Positions 39,178 through 48,959 of a DNA stretch of 64,000 bases are shown in pieces. Origin of the DNA: Sphingomonas sp. CBMAI 2297 (GTDB lineage Bacteria > Pseudomonadota > Alphaproteobacteria > Sphingomonadales > Sphingomonadaceae); NCBI RefSeq assembly GCF_029870595.1, contig NZ_JAPDIR010000001.1, positions 434,001-498,000 on the forward strand, written 5' to 3'. Both the position numbers and the translations under genes were made by a program. The notes beneath the pieces were generated by a model. The model was not told where the DNA came from. It worked only from the letters and a program-made list of their open reading frames with translations, and did no database searches. How positions within the stretch are numbered: the first letter of the stretch is position 1; each line of letters opens with the position of its first letter.

Positions 39178-39261
39178 GCGGGACCAGCCCGCTCCCCCCC
39201 ACCCGGCCACCCATGGAATATTGCCGTTGGGTGGCCGGGTGGGGGGGCGGGCTGGTCCCGC
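39178..39261. repeat. Long palindromic element, copy 2
   Basis: Arms of about 29-31 nt (39178-39208 and 39233-39261) enclose a 24-nt centre with ACCCATGGAATATTGCCG that matches copy 1 at 20 of 24 positions. The inner stem CACCCGGCC is shared with copy 1, whereas the outer stem differs (GGACCAGCCCGC here, GGCACCGGCCC there) yet still pairs with its partner. It sits between convergent genes and can act as a terminator. Confidence 0.8.
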
Positions 39262-39268
39262 CGACAAG

Positions 39269-41134
39269 CTAGCCGACCAGCGCCTCGGCCTGGTCGAGCA
39301 CGTTCTTGAAGTCCGCGATCAGCGCCTGGTACGGGGCCGGGCTGGCCATATCGAGGCCGGCGCGCTTCAGGATCTCGGTCGGATAGTCCGATCCGCCCGC
39401 CTTCAGCACCGACAGATAATTGTCGCGCTCCTTCGGGCCGCCCTTCAGGATCGACTGGGCGAAGAAGGTCGCCGCCGAGATGCAGGTGGCATATTGGTAG
39501 ACGTAGAAGCTGTTGTAGAAATGGGGGATATAGGCCCATTCGTTGGCATATTCGGGCGCCAGGATCAGGTTCGGCCCGTGATAGGTGCGCAGCAGCTCGC
39601 CATAGACCTTGGTGAACTTCTCGCCCGACAGGCCCTCGCCCGCTTCCGCCATGTCGTGCGCCTTCAGCTCGAACTCGGCGAACATGGTCTGGCGGAAGAA
39701 GGTACCGCGATAATTCTCCATCTGCTGGCCAAGGTAGAAGAGCTTCTCTTCCCTGGTCTTCGCGTTCTTCATCAGGTGCGCGAACAGCAGCTGCTCGTTC
39801 AGGGTCGAGGCGATCTCGGCGAGGAAGATCGGATAATCGGCCTTGTCATAGGGCTGGGCCGAATTGGCGAGCAGCGAATGGAGCGCATGGCCCCATTCGT
39901 GCGCATAGGTGCTCATCCCGTCATATTTGTCGCTCAGGTTGAGCAGCAGATAGGGATGCACGTCGAACGCGCCGGGGTTCATGTACGCGCCCGGCCGCTT
40001 GCCCTCGCGGGGCCACGGATCCATCCACTTGGCCGCGGTCGCCTTGGCGATGCGCGCCTGATAGTCGGGGCCGAGCGGCTTCACCGCTTCCAGCGTGGTC
40101 GCGCGCATCTGGTCGAGCGTGTAGCTGCGGTCCATCGAGACGAGCGGCGGATAGATGTCGTAATAGCCGATGTCCGGCAGCTTGAGCATCTTGCGGCGCA
40201 GCTCGAAATAGCGGTGGAGCTGGGGCAGGCCCTTGTTCGCCTCGGCCACCAGCGTGCGGTACACCGTCTCGGGCACGTTGTTGCCGGAGAGCGCGCGGGC
40301 CAGCGAGGTCGGGTATTTCCGCGCCTTGGCGTAGAAGATGTCGCCGCGAACCTTGGCGCCATAGGTCGCGCCGAACGAGTTCTGGAACTTGCCGTGCGCG
40401 GTCCAGAAGGCGTTGAACACCGCCTTGCGGTCCTCGCGGTTGGGCGCGTCGCGGTTGAGCGAATAGCCCTGCGAATCGAGGCGCACCTGCTTGCCGGTCG
40501 ACAGGGTGATCGTCGGCCAGGGAATGTCCGACGAGCGCAGCTGGCCCGAGATCTCGCCCGGCGCGGCCAGCGGCGATCCGGCGCTGGCGAGGATCGCCTC
40601 GCCCTCGGGCGAGAGCGTGTGCTCGGCCTGGCGCAGCGTGTCCGCCAGCGCGAAGTCGAAGCGGGTGCGCAGCGTCGCATTGGCGGCGAGGAAGGCGTCG
40701 ATCTTCGCCTTGCCCAGCGTCAGCAGCTCGGGCGAGGTCCAGGAACAGGCCTCGCCGAACGCCGTGTAGAGGTCGCGCGCCTGCGCCAGCTTCTCCTGGT
40801 TGGCCGAGATGCGGACATCCTCGTCGCCCTTCAGGCTGGCATAGGTATAGATGCGGCCGATCGTGCGGCCGAGATCCGACTGGAGCACCAGTGCCTGGGC
40901 GAGCATGTCGGCGCTTTCGCCGAGCCGGCCCTTGAACCGGGCGACGGCCGGAATCGCGGCGAGCGCCTGCTTGCGGGCATCCTCCCAGGCGGCGTCGCCG
41001 GCATAGAGCTCGCTCAGGTCCCATTGCGCCCCGGCGGCGGGCGCGGCGGCCTGGCGTGCCCATGCGGGCAGGGCGGCGACGGCGCCGGCGAACGCGGCGG
41101 CGGCCAATGCCTCGCGGCGAGAAAGTTCGGTCAT
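39269..41134 (-). CDS. pepF: Oligoendopeptidase F-family M3 metallopeptidase
   Basis: A 621-residue zinc peptidase. The motif HEWGHALHSLLAN (HExxH) supplies two zinc ligands and the catalytic Glu, and EIASTLNEQL gives the third ligand. The N-terminus (MTELSRREALAAAAFAGAVA) has a twin-arginine-like SRREAL segment followed by a hydrophobic stretch, so export is likely. FELRRKMLKLPDIGYYDIYP and YIPHFYNSFYVYQYATCIS match M3B members. It cleaves oligopeptides. ATG 41134 is chosen because it begins the signal peptide. Confidence 0.9.
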   Translation of the reverse strand: MTELSRREALAAAAFAGAVAALPAWARQAAAPAAGAQWDLSELYAGDAAWEDARKQALAAIPAVARFKGRLGESADMLAQALVLQSDLGRTIGRIYTYASLKGDEDVRISANQEKLAQARDLYTAFGEACSWTSPELLTLGKAKIDAFLAANATLRTRFDFALADTLRQAEHTLSPEGEAILASAGSPLAAPGEISGQLRSSDIPWPTITLSTGKQVRLDSQGYSLNRDAPNREDRKAVFNAFWTAHGKFQNSFGATYGAKVRGDIFYAKARKYPTSLARALSGNNVPETVYRTLVAEANKGLPQLHRYFELRRKMLKLPDIGYYDIYPPLVSMDRSYTLDQMRATTLEAVKPLGPDYQARIAKATAAKWMDPWPREGKRPGAYMNPGAFDVHPYLLLNLSDKYDGMSTYAHEWGHALHSLLANSAQPYDKADYPIFLAEIASTLNEQLLFAHLMKNAKTREEKLFYLGQQMENYRGTFFRQTMFAEFELKAHDMAEAGEGLSGEKFTKVYGELLRTYHGPNLILAPEYANEWAYIPHFYNSFYVYQYATCISAATFFAQSILKGGPKERDNYLSVLKAGGSDYPTEILKRAGLDMASPAPYQALIADFKNVLDQAEALVG

Positions 41135-41251
41135 GTTCCAGTTCCCCGAGAGCGCGCCTGTAGGCCGGCGCTGTGGTGAGGCGGCCAATCTGTCGCGGTT
41201 TCGAGGGGAAAGGAAGTGCTTTGTCGACCTATGACGCCAGCACGCTTCGCT

Positions 41252-41431
41252 TCAGCGGGCGCCCTTGGGCGTGACGATCCAGTCGCGCTTGGCGCGCCGC
41301 GTCATGTGTACGCCGCAATACCGACACTTACTGACGAACTTCTCGACCTCGCCTACGCGTTGCACATGCTTTTCGGAACGCTCGTGTCGACCCCCGACGC
41401 AACGGATGCGCCCGGCAATCCAATTATACAC
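41252..41431 (-). CDS. Small CxxC protein with an RRAKRDW motif
   Basis: A 59-residue frame in an otherwise empty 500-nt stretch. It starts at GTG 41431 (VYNWIAGRIRC), continues HERSEKHVQRVGEVEKF, and ends SKCRYCGVHMTRRAKRDWIV, TPKGAR and TGA. The CxxC with a basic tail resembles a short family of unknown function in sphingomonads, a resemblance from memory. A TAG lies in frame just upstream, so GTG is the only start in this frame. A second frame beginning ATG 41447 (MGVVRCIIG) overlaps its first codons and may indicate a frameshift. The rest of the gap, 41135-41251 and 41432-41580, shows nothing else. Confidence 0.55.
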   Translation of the reverse strand: MYNWIAGRIRCVGGRHERSEKHVQRVGEVEKFVSKCRYCGVHMTRRAKRDWIVTPKGAR

Positions 41432-41581
41432 CTAACCACCCCCATTGGCTGACCCATCGCTACCTCTTCCATCCTCAAAATGGGGTCAAGCAGGTAACCG
41501 CGCGAATTCGCGAAAATCGGAAATGTTCCGGAAACGATACGGATATGTTTCGCGCCCGTGCCGCGGGCTCCCGACGGACGA

Positions 41582-41607
41582 AAGGCCGGGGATCGCTCCC
41601 CGGCCTT
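41582..41607 (-). terminator. Hairpin terminator after groL
   Basis: AAGGCCGGGGA-TCGC-TCCCCGGCCTT forms a perfect 11-bp stem with a 4-nt loop, 25 nt beyond the groL stop. On the - strand the stem ends in CCTTTCG, a short T tract, consistent with the end of the groESL message. Confidence 0.75.
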
Positions 41608-41632
41608 CCTGGTTCCGGCGGGACGGAAGGAC

Positions 41633-43288
<1,656 letters not shown>

Positions 43289-43355
43289 TCAAAATTCGTT
43301 CAGAAAGTCATAAAAGCCACGACCCCATCGCACGCGGCGGGGCCGGAAACCGGAT

Positions 43356-43643
43356 TCAGCCGATGATGCCGAGGATGTCCGATTCCTTCATGATCAGCAG
43401 GTCTTCGCCATTGACCTTGACCTCGGTGCCCGACCATTTGCCGAACAGGATGCGGTCGCCGGCCTTGACGTCGAGCGGAGTGATCTCGCCCTTCTCGTTC
43501 TTCGCACCCGAACCGGCGGCGACGACTTCGCCTTCCTGCGGCTTTTCCTGGGCGGTGTCGGGGATGATGATGCCGCCGGCGGTCTTGGCTTCGGCCTCGA
43601 CGCGGCGGACGAGCACGCGGTCGTGCAACGGACGGAAGTTCAT
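43356..43643 (-). CDS. groES: Co-chaperonin GroES
   Basis: A 95-residue GroES subunit that caps Gro[22 protein letters not shown], the mobile loop [19 protein letters not shown], and [19 protein letters not shown] with [20 protein letters not shown] are all present. It is the first gene of the operon and is controlled by the CIRCE element and promoter just upstream. Confidence 0.97.
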   Translation of the reverse strand: MNFRPLHDRVLVRRVEAEAKTAGGIIIPDTAQEKPQEGEVVAAGSGAKNEKGEITPLDVKAGDRILFGKWSGTEVKVNGEDLLIMKESDILGIIG

Positions 43644-43676
43644 TGCCTGATCCTTACTTCAGGGTTGATCTCGGAT

Positions 43677-43703
43677 TTGGCACTCGCTCAGGTCGAGTGC
43701 CAG
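43677..43703 (-). promoter_or_regulatory. CIRCE element (HrcA operator) in the groES leader
   Basis: TTGGCACTC-N9-GAGTGCCAG matches the CIRCE consensus TTAGCACTC-N9-GAGTGCTAA with the arms intact (9-nt spacer at 43686-43694). It lies 34 nt upstream of the groES start, where HrcA binding would block transcription. hrcA itself is not in this window. Confidence 0.92.
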
Positions 43704-43710
43704 CGGCCGC

Positions 43711-43739
43711 GATATGCGAAGCCGATCCGCCCGCGTCAA
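43711..43739 (-). promoter_or_regulatory. Promoter of groES-groL
   Basis: On the - strand, TTGACG (complement of 43734-43739) is separated by 17 nt from CATATC (complement of 43711-43716). Transcription would start close to 43704, immediately before the CIRCE element, which is the usual arrangement for HrcA-controlled groESL operons. Confidence 0.75.
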
Positions 43740-43922
43740 CCGGCGCGCGCCATGCCGTTGCAAATTTAGGCGGCATCGACCCCGGCGCCCGGCCCCGCGC
43801 GGCATGCCGGCAAGGCTCTCGCTGCGAGACAGATGGTCGTGCTTCCGGAATGGCACGGGCATTTACGCGTCCGCCGCGATACTCTAGCACCACGGGCATA
43901 TTCCTTCGCATGGGAGCGGCAC

Positions 43923-45815
43923 GTGAAGCTTGTTCGGGGCGCCTGGAAGATCCTGGTGGGGATCAAGGACTTTCTGGTCCTGGTCTTCATGCTGCTGTTC
44001 TTCACGATGCTGTTCGCCGCATTGTCCGCCAAGCCCAATCCGGGATCGATCCGCGACGGCGCGCTGCTGGTGGCGCTCGACGGCGCGCTGGTGGAACAGC
44101 CCGAGGAAGTCGATCCCTTTTCCCGGCTCGGCGGCGGCGGCGCGGTGAAGCAGCAGCGGCTGCGCGACGTGGTGCGCGCGCTCGACGCCGCGAAGACCGA
44201 CAGCCATGTGAAGGCCGTGGTGCTCGATCTCGATCGCTTCACCGGCGGCTATCCGGCCGCGATCAGCGAAGTCGCCGCGGCCATCGGCAAGGTGCGCGCG
44301 GCCGGCAAGCCGGTGCTCGCCTATGCGACCGCCTATGCCGATGACAGCTACGCGCTCGCCGCCAATGCGAGCGAGATCTGGGTGAACCCGCTGGGCGGCG
44401 CGATGTTCGCGGGCCCGGGCGGCACCCGGCTCTACTATAAGGGGCTGATCGACAAGCTCGGCGTCAATGCGCACATCTACCGCGTCGGCAAGTTCAAGTC
44501 GGCGGTCGAGCCCTATATGCGCAGCGACATGTCGCCCGAGGCCAAGGAAGCCGATCTGGCGATGTACCAGCAGATCCTCGACCAGTGGCGGCAGGAGATC
44601 GCCAAGGCGCGGCCCAAGGCGCGCATCGCCGACTATCTGGCGAAGCCCGCGGAGACGGTGACGGCGGCCAAGGGCGACATCGGTAAGGCGAACCTGGCGA
44701 TGGGCATCGTCGACAAGCTGGGCGACCGGCTGGCCTTCGGCAAGCGCGTCGCCGAGATCGCCGGCGCGCCGAGCGGCAAGCCGGCGGGCAATTTCAACCG
44801 GATCAAGCTGGCCGACTTCGTCGCCGCGCACCCGCTGCCCACCGGCGGCGACGCGATCGGCGTGATCACCGTCGCCGGCGAGATCGTCGACGGCAAGGCC
44901 GGCCCCGGCAAGGCGGCGGGCGACACGGTGAGCGCGGCGCTGCTCAAGGGCCTGGCGGGCAAGAACCTGAAGGCGCTGGTGGTCCGCGTCGATTCGCCGG
45001 GCGGCTCGGCGCTCGCCTCGGAGCAGATCCGCCAGGCGATCCTCCAGGCCAAGGCCCAGGGGCTGCCGGTGGTGGTCTCGATGGGCAGCCTGGCGGCGAG
45101 CGGCGGCTATTGGGTGTCGACCGCGGGCGACACGATATTCGCCGAGCCCAACACGATCACCGGCTCGATCGGCATCTTCGGCGTGATCCCCACCTTCGAG
45201 AAGACGCTCGCCAAGATCGGCGTGGGCACCGACGGCGTGAAGACGACTCCGCTCAGCGGCCAGCCCGACATTTATGGCGGCACCAATGCCGAGACCGACG
45301 CGCTGCTCCAGTCGGCGATCGAGGCGGGCTATGCGCGCTTCGTCGGGCTGGTCGCCGGCGCCCGCAAGCTGACGCCGGAGCGCGTCAACGAGATCGCCCA
45401 GGGCCGGGTCTGGATCGGCGGCACCGCGCATCAGATCGGGCTGGTCGACCGGTTCGGCGGGATCGACGATGCGATCGCCGAGGCGGCGCGGCGCGCCAAG
45501 CTCGATCCGGGCAAGGTCCATGCCGTCTATCTCGAAAAGGCGCCTTCGGGCTGGGCCAGGCTGATCGCCAGCTTCACCGACGACAAGGACGAGGATGGCG
45601 ACTGGGCCGATCAGCCGGCGGGCGCGGACCTGTTCGCCCGGGCCGCGATCGCCCAGCGCGCGCTGCTCGCCCAGGCGCTGGGCGATGCCAGGCGGCTGGC
45701 CACCGGCGGCTCGGTCCAGGCGCGCTGCCTGGAATGCGGGGGCTTCGGCCCGGCGACCGGCAGCCTCGACGACGCGCGCCTGTTCGATGCGATCGCGGCG
45801 CGGCTCGGCCTGTGA
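43923..45815 (+). CDS. sppA: Signal peptide peptidase SppA (67K type)
   Basis: A 630-residue inner-membrane protease that digests leftover signal peptides. One transmembrane segment lies at about 17-34 (FLVLVFMLLFFTMLFAAL), followed by two tandem S49 domains. The catalytic Lys192 is in GKFKSAVEPYMRSDMS, and the nucleophile Ser393 is in MGSLAASGGYWVST, as in E. coli SppA. The C-terminus has an extra CLECGGFGPATG segment. The GTG at 43923 has GGGAG upstream and starts VKLVRGAWKILVG. The stop overlaps the GNAT gene by 4 nt (GTGA). Confidence 0.9.
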   Translation: MKLVRGAWKILVGIKDFLVLVFMLLFFTMLFAALSAKPNPGSIRDGALLVALDGALVEQPEEVDPFSRLGGGGAVKQQRLRDVVRALDAAKTDSHVKAVVLDLDRFTGGYPAAISEVAAAIGKVRAAGKPVLAYATAYADDSYALAANASEIWVNPLGGAMFAGPGGTRLYYKGLIDKLGVNAHIYRVGKFKSAVEPYMRSDMSPEAKEADLAMYQQILDQWRQEIAKARPKARIADYLAKPAETVTAAKGDIGKANLAMGIVDKLGDRLAFGKRVAEIAGAPSGKPAGNFNRIKLADFVAAHPLPTGGDAIGVITVAGEIVDGKAGPGKAAGDTVSAALLKGLAGKNLKALVVRVDSPGGSALASEQIRQAILQAKAQGLPVVVSMGSLAASGGYWVSTAGDTIFAEPNTITGSIGIFGVIPTFEKTLAKIGVGTDGVKTTPLSGQPDIYGGTNAETDALLQSAIEAGYARFVGLVAGARKLTPERVNEIAQGRVWIGGTAHQIGLVDRFGGIDDAIAEAARRAKLDPGKVHAVYLEKAPSGWARLIASFTDDKDEDGDWADQPAGADLFARAAIAQRALLAQALGDARRLATGGSVQARCLECGGFGPATGSLDDARLFDAIAARLGL

Positions 45816-46387
45816 TCGGCATCCGCGCAGCCACGCCGGACGATGCCGGCGCGATCGCGGCGATCTATGCGCCGCACGTGCTTACCGGCACCGCCTCGTT
45901 CGAGATCGAGCCGCCGGAGAAGGCGGAGATGCGCAAGCGCATGCACGCGAGCGAGGGCCTTTATCCCTGGATCGTCGCGACGACGGGCGGGGCCAGCGCC
46001 AATGATCCGGACGCGGGCGTGATCGGCTATGCCTATGCGGGCAAGTTCCGCGATCGCCCGGCCTATCGCTATGTCTGCGAGACCTCGATCTACCTGACCG
46101 ACGCGTCGAGCGGTTCCGGTGTCGGCCGGCTGCTCTACGAAGCGCTGGTCGGCACGCTCCGGGCCCAGGGCTTCATCCATGCGATCGGCACGATCACCCT
46201 GCCCAACGACCGCTCGATCCGCCTGCACGAGGCGGTCGGCTTTCGCCGCCAGGGCGTCTATCGCGAAGTGGGCTTCAAGCACGGCCAGTGGATCGATGTC
46301 GGCTTCTGGCAGTGCGAGCTGAACGAACCGCGCGTGCCCCCGGTCGAGCCGCGGAAATTCGCCGATATGGGGATCGTGCGGGATTGA
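45812..46387 (+). CDS. GNAT N-acetyltransferase, phosphinothricin acetyltransferase-like
   Basis: A 191-residue acetyl-CoA-dependent acetyltransferase. VIGIRAATPDDAGAIAAIYA opens the fold, GYAYAGKFRDRPAYRYVCET is the PAT-specific part, YLTDASSGSGVGRLLYEALV binds acetyl-CoA, and GTITLPNDRSIRLHEAVGF closes it. This subgroup acetylates small amines such as phosphinothricin, methionine sulfoximine or amino acids. The start is GTG 45812, translationally coupled to sppA. Confidence 0.85.
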   Translation: MIGIRAATPDDAGAIAAIYAPHVLTGTASFEIEPPEKAEMRKRMHASEGLYPWIVATTGGASANDPDAGVIGYAYAGKFRDRPAYRYVCETSIYLTDASSGSGVGRLLYEALVGTLRAQGFIHAIGTITLPNDRSIRLHEAVGFRRQGVYREVGFKHGQWIDVGFWQCELNEPRVPPVEPRKFADMGIVRD

Positions 46388-46448
46388 GGGTATCGGAGGC
46401 CGGCGGGTGTCGGCGCGGCCTCCCAGTGAACGAGTGCTCCGGTCGCCT

Positions 46449-46835
46449 ATGCCTCACTCCGTTTCCCACAGCATCGCGTTCGATGCCGCCCGCAAGCTCC
46501 TCGATCTGCGGATCGGCGGGCTGGTTTCGCCCGAGGACGCGGCCTGGATCGGCGAGGAGCTGCGCGCCGCGATCCGCGCGCTGGGCCCCGATGTCGGCAA
46601 GCATGTGACGCTCTACGACGCCAGCGGGGTGCATGTGGTGCCGCAGGAGACCGTCGAGCTGATCAAGAGCACGCTCGACAATCCCGCGGTTCGTGCGCTG
46701 TGGGCGCGCAAGGTCGCCTTCGTGGTGAGCACCGCGCTGGCCCGGCTGCAGGCGCAGCGCCTGCGCGAGGTGCGAGCGGATATCGGCATCTTCGACGATC
46801 GCGCCGAAGCGATTGCCTGGCTGATGGAGGAATAG
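46449..46835 (+). CDS. SpoIIAA/STAS-like small protein
   Basis: A 128-residue cytoplasmic protein with no signal peptide. HSIAFDAARKLLDLRIGGLV and VTLYDASGVHVVPQETVELI form alternating strands and helices, and VAFVVSTALARLQAQRL with GIFDDRAEAIAWLMEE ends it. The pattern resembles SpoIIAA-like/STAS proteins of unknown role. ATG 46449 is chosen; GTG 46407 would add 14 residues. It is downstream of the GNAT gene by 61 nt. Confidence 0.7.
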   Translation: MPHSVSHSIAFDAARKLLDLRIGGLVSPEDAAWIGEELRAAIRALGPDVGKHVTLYDASGVHVVPQETVELIKSTLDNPAVRALWARKVAFVVSTALARLQAQRLREVRADIGIFDDRAEAIAWLMEE

Positions 46836-46867
46836 GGCCAAGGCCGCGGCTTGATCCGCAAACTCAG

Positions 46868-46915
46868 TCATCCCCGCCTGCGCGGGGATGACGATCATTC
46901 GCGGGGATGACGATC
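46868..46915. repeat. REP-like hairpin and a 16-bp direct repeat
   Basis: TCATCCCCGC-CTGC-GCGGGGATGA (46868-46891) is a perfect 10-bp hairpin. CGCGGGGATGACGATC occurs at 46881-46896 and again at 46900-46915 (period 19). The element fills the gap between the STAS-like gene and the convergent TPR gene. Confidence 0.75.
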
Positions 46916-46957
46916 GAAGGCGGATGGCATGGCCGGATGCTTGTTCGGGTTCCTGCC

Positions 46958-47515
46958 CTAGCCGGCGAGCGCCGCGAGCTGCCGGTCGGCCTCGGCCACG
47001 CCGGTGTTTCCGCCGGGGAACAGGGGGCCGAGCGCGGCATAGAGGCCGCGGGCGTCGATCCAATAGGTGCGCGCCGCCTCGCGTTCGCCCAGTGCCGTCG
47101 CGAGGAGCGCCACGCCGCGCAGCATGTTGGCCATGGCGAGCGGCGGCGTCTCGGGATCGGCGCGATACAGGTCGAGCGCCTCGTGCAGGCATGCCGCGGC
47201 ATTGGCCAGCCGATCCTGTTCGAGGAACATCTCGCCGGCATGGCGCAAGGCATGCGCGAGCCCGGGGCCGTCGCCCGCGCGCCGATGCAGCGCGATCGCC
47301 TCGACCTGGTCGTGCAGCGCCCAGTCGAGATCGCCGGCATCCCGCGCGATCTGCGCCTGGCGGCCGAGCGCCCGTGCCGCGCCCGAAAGGTCGCCCTCCC
47401 TGCGGAACAGCGCGAGCGCCTCGCCAAAGGCGGTGCGTGCCAGCGCGGGCTGCCCGCCGCGACGGGCAGCCTCGCCGCGCTCCAGCGCGTCCCGGCCGCG
47501 ACTCGATTGCTCCAT
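46958..47515 (-). CDS. TPR-repeat protein of unknown function
   Basis: A 185-residue soluble helical protein. It begins MEQSSRGRDALERGEAARRG and contains four TPR-like helix pairs: ARTAFGEALALFRREGDLSG, AIALHRRAGDGPGLAHALRH, ACLHEALDLYRADPETPP and TALGEREAARTYWIDARGLY. There is no signal peptide or membrane segment. It would act as a protein-protein interaction module; no partner can be named. It is 38 nt downstream of the TRIC-like gene on the same strand. Confidence 0.7.
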   Translation of the reverse strand: MEQSSRGRDALERGEAARRGGQPALARTAFGEALALFRREGDLSGAARALGRQAQIARDAGDLDWALHDQVEAIALHRRAGDGPGLAHALRHAGEMFLEQDRLANAAACLHEALDLYRADPETPPLAMANMLRGVALLATALGEREAARTYWIDARGLYAALGPLFPGGNTGVAEADRQLAALAG

Positions 47516-47553
47516 GCCGCCATCCTATGCCGCAAGCGGCGACGGGCAAAGGC

Positions 47554-48189
47554 TCAGCGCCGGCCCCGATAGGCGGGCAGGCCGAGCTTCCACACGATCG
47601 CCGCGGCGCGCAGGCCGAAGCCGGCACCGGCGGCGAGCAGTCCGGCGGCGAAGACCGGCAGTCCGGCCTGCGCCAGCACCACCTGGAGCATCGCGGTGAG
47701 CGCGGCGGCGGTGACATAGAGTTCGGGGCGCATCAGGATCGAGGGCTCGCCCGCCAGCACGTCGCGGATGATGCCGCCCGCGCAGGCGGTGACCACGCCC
47801 ATCACCGCGGCCGGCACCGGCGGAATGCCATATCCCAGCGCCTTGGCGGCGCCGAACGCGGCATAGGCGGCCAGGCCCAGCGCATCGAGCCAGGCGAAGG
47901 TGGCGTCGTTCCACCAGCGCTGGGGCGTGCTCCATACGAGCACCGCCACGGCGAGGATCAGCGCCGCGACGGTCGCGTCGTGCACCCAGAAGACCGGCGC
48001 GCCGATCAGCAGGTCGCGGATCGTGCCGCCGCCCACGCCGGTGACCAGCGCGAAGAAGGCGGCGGTGACGAAGGTCTGGGCCCGGTGCGCGGCGGCGAGC
48101 GCGCCGGTCGCGGCGAACAGCGCGATGCCGAACATGTCGAGCCAGGGCAGGATCGGCCCGATGCGGGCGGCGGCGAGAGCGGCGTCCAT
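47554..48189 (-). CDS. TRIC-type (UPF0126/YadS) membrane channel protein
   Basis: A 211-residue inner-membrane protein with about seven hydrophobic segments and an internal duplication. FGIALFAATGALAAAH and VTGVGGGTIRDLLIGAPVFW form the first half, and AFGAAKALGYGIPPVPAAVM with VTACAGGIIRDVLAGEPSIL the second. The GGGTIRD and GGIIRDV repeats are the family's conserved glycine turns. Members are trimeric intracellular cation channels in prokaryotes. ATG 48189 begins MDAALAAARIGPILPWLD. Confidence 0.88.
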   Translation of the reverse strand: MDAALAAARIGPILPWLDMFGIALFAATGALAAAHRAQTFVTAAFFALVTGVGGGTIRDLLIGAPVFWVHDATVAALILAVAVLVWSTPQRWWNDATFAWLDALGLAAYAAFGAAKALGYGIPPVPAAVMGVVTACAGGIIRDVLAGEPSILMRPELYVTAAALTAMLQVVLAQAGLPVFAAGLLAAGAGFGLRAAAIVWKLGLPAYRGRR

Positions 48190-48240
48190 CCGTCTTGTTT
48201 CTCTCCGGCAACGGCTTGCTGTCAAACGCGCATCCGGGGC

Positions 48241-48918
48241 ATGAGTGCGGCCATGCAGCGTACCGAGTCTCCGCTAGTCGTCATCGCCATCTGCCTTGCC
48301 GCGCTGGCCGGCTTCGTCGATGCCCTGGCCTTTACCAGCCTGGGCGGCTTCTTCGCCTCGTTCATGAGCGGCAACAGCACGCGGCTGGGCGTGGGGCTGG
48401 GGGCCGGCCTGCCCGGCGATGCGGCGGTGGCCGGCGGGCTGGTGATGAGCTTCGTCAGCGGCGTGATCATCGCCAGCGTGGTGACGCGCTGGCGCCAGGC
48501 GCGGTTCCGCGAGAGCCTGATGCTGGTGGTGACGGCGCTGCTCGCCGCCGCGGCCACGCTCGCCAGCCTGTCGCCCGGGCCGCTCGTGCTGATCTTCCTC
48601 GCCATGGCGATGGGGTGCGAGAACGGCATCCTCCACCGCGAGGGCGAAGTGACGGTGGGCGTCACCTACATGACCGGATCGCTGGTCAAGCTGGGGCAGA
48701 AGCTGGCGGACGCGCTGATGGGCGAGCCCGATCGCTGGGCCTGGACGCGCTACCTGTTCCTCTGGCTCGGCTTCATCGCCGGCGCGGTGATGGGGGCGGC
48801 GAGCCATGTCCGCTGGGGCTGGACGGCGCTGTGGCTGGCGCCGATCGCCAGCGCGGCGCTCACCTTCGCGCTGGTGCGGATCCGGCCGAAGCTGAGCGGG
48901 CCCTGGGCGGTGCGGTGA
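48241..48918 (+). CDS. DUF1275 (YoaK-like) membrane protein
   Basis: A 225-residue protein with six hydrophobic segments. LAGFVDALAFTSLGGFFASFM and SGNSTRLGVGLGAGLPGDAA are characteristic of DUF1275; GCENGILHREGEVTVGVTYM and TGSLVKLGQKLADAL follow. The function is unknown and transport is suspected. ATG 48241 or 48253 may be the start. It is divergent from the TRIC-like gene, with 51 nt between them. Confidence 0.85.
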   Translation: MSAAMQRTESPLVVIAICLAALAGFVDALAFTSLGGFFASFMSGNSTRLGVGLGAGLPGDAAVAGGLVMSFVSGVIIASVVTRWRQARFRESLMLVVTALLAAAATLASLSPGPLVLIFLAMAMGCENGILHREGEVTVGVTYMTGSLVKLGQKLADALMGEPDRWAWTRYLFLWLGFIAGAVMGAASHVRWGWTALWLAPIASAALTFALVRIRPKLSGPWAVR

Positions 48919-48959
48919 TGGAGGGGTGCTGCGGGCGGCGATGATGGCGGCCCGAGGCC

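Noticed and set aside
43850..43866. TGGCACGGGCATTTAC as a sigma-54 promoter before sppA
   Set aside because: The -24 half fits, but the -12 half lacks GC at the right distance.
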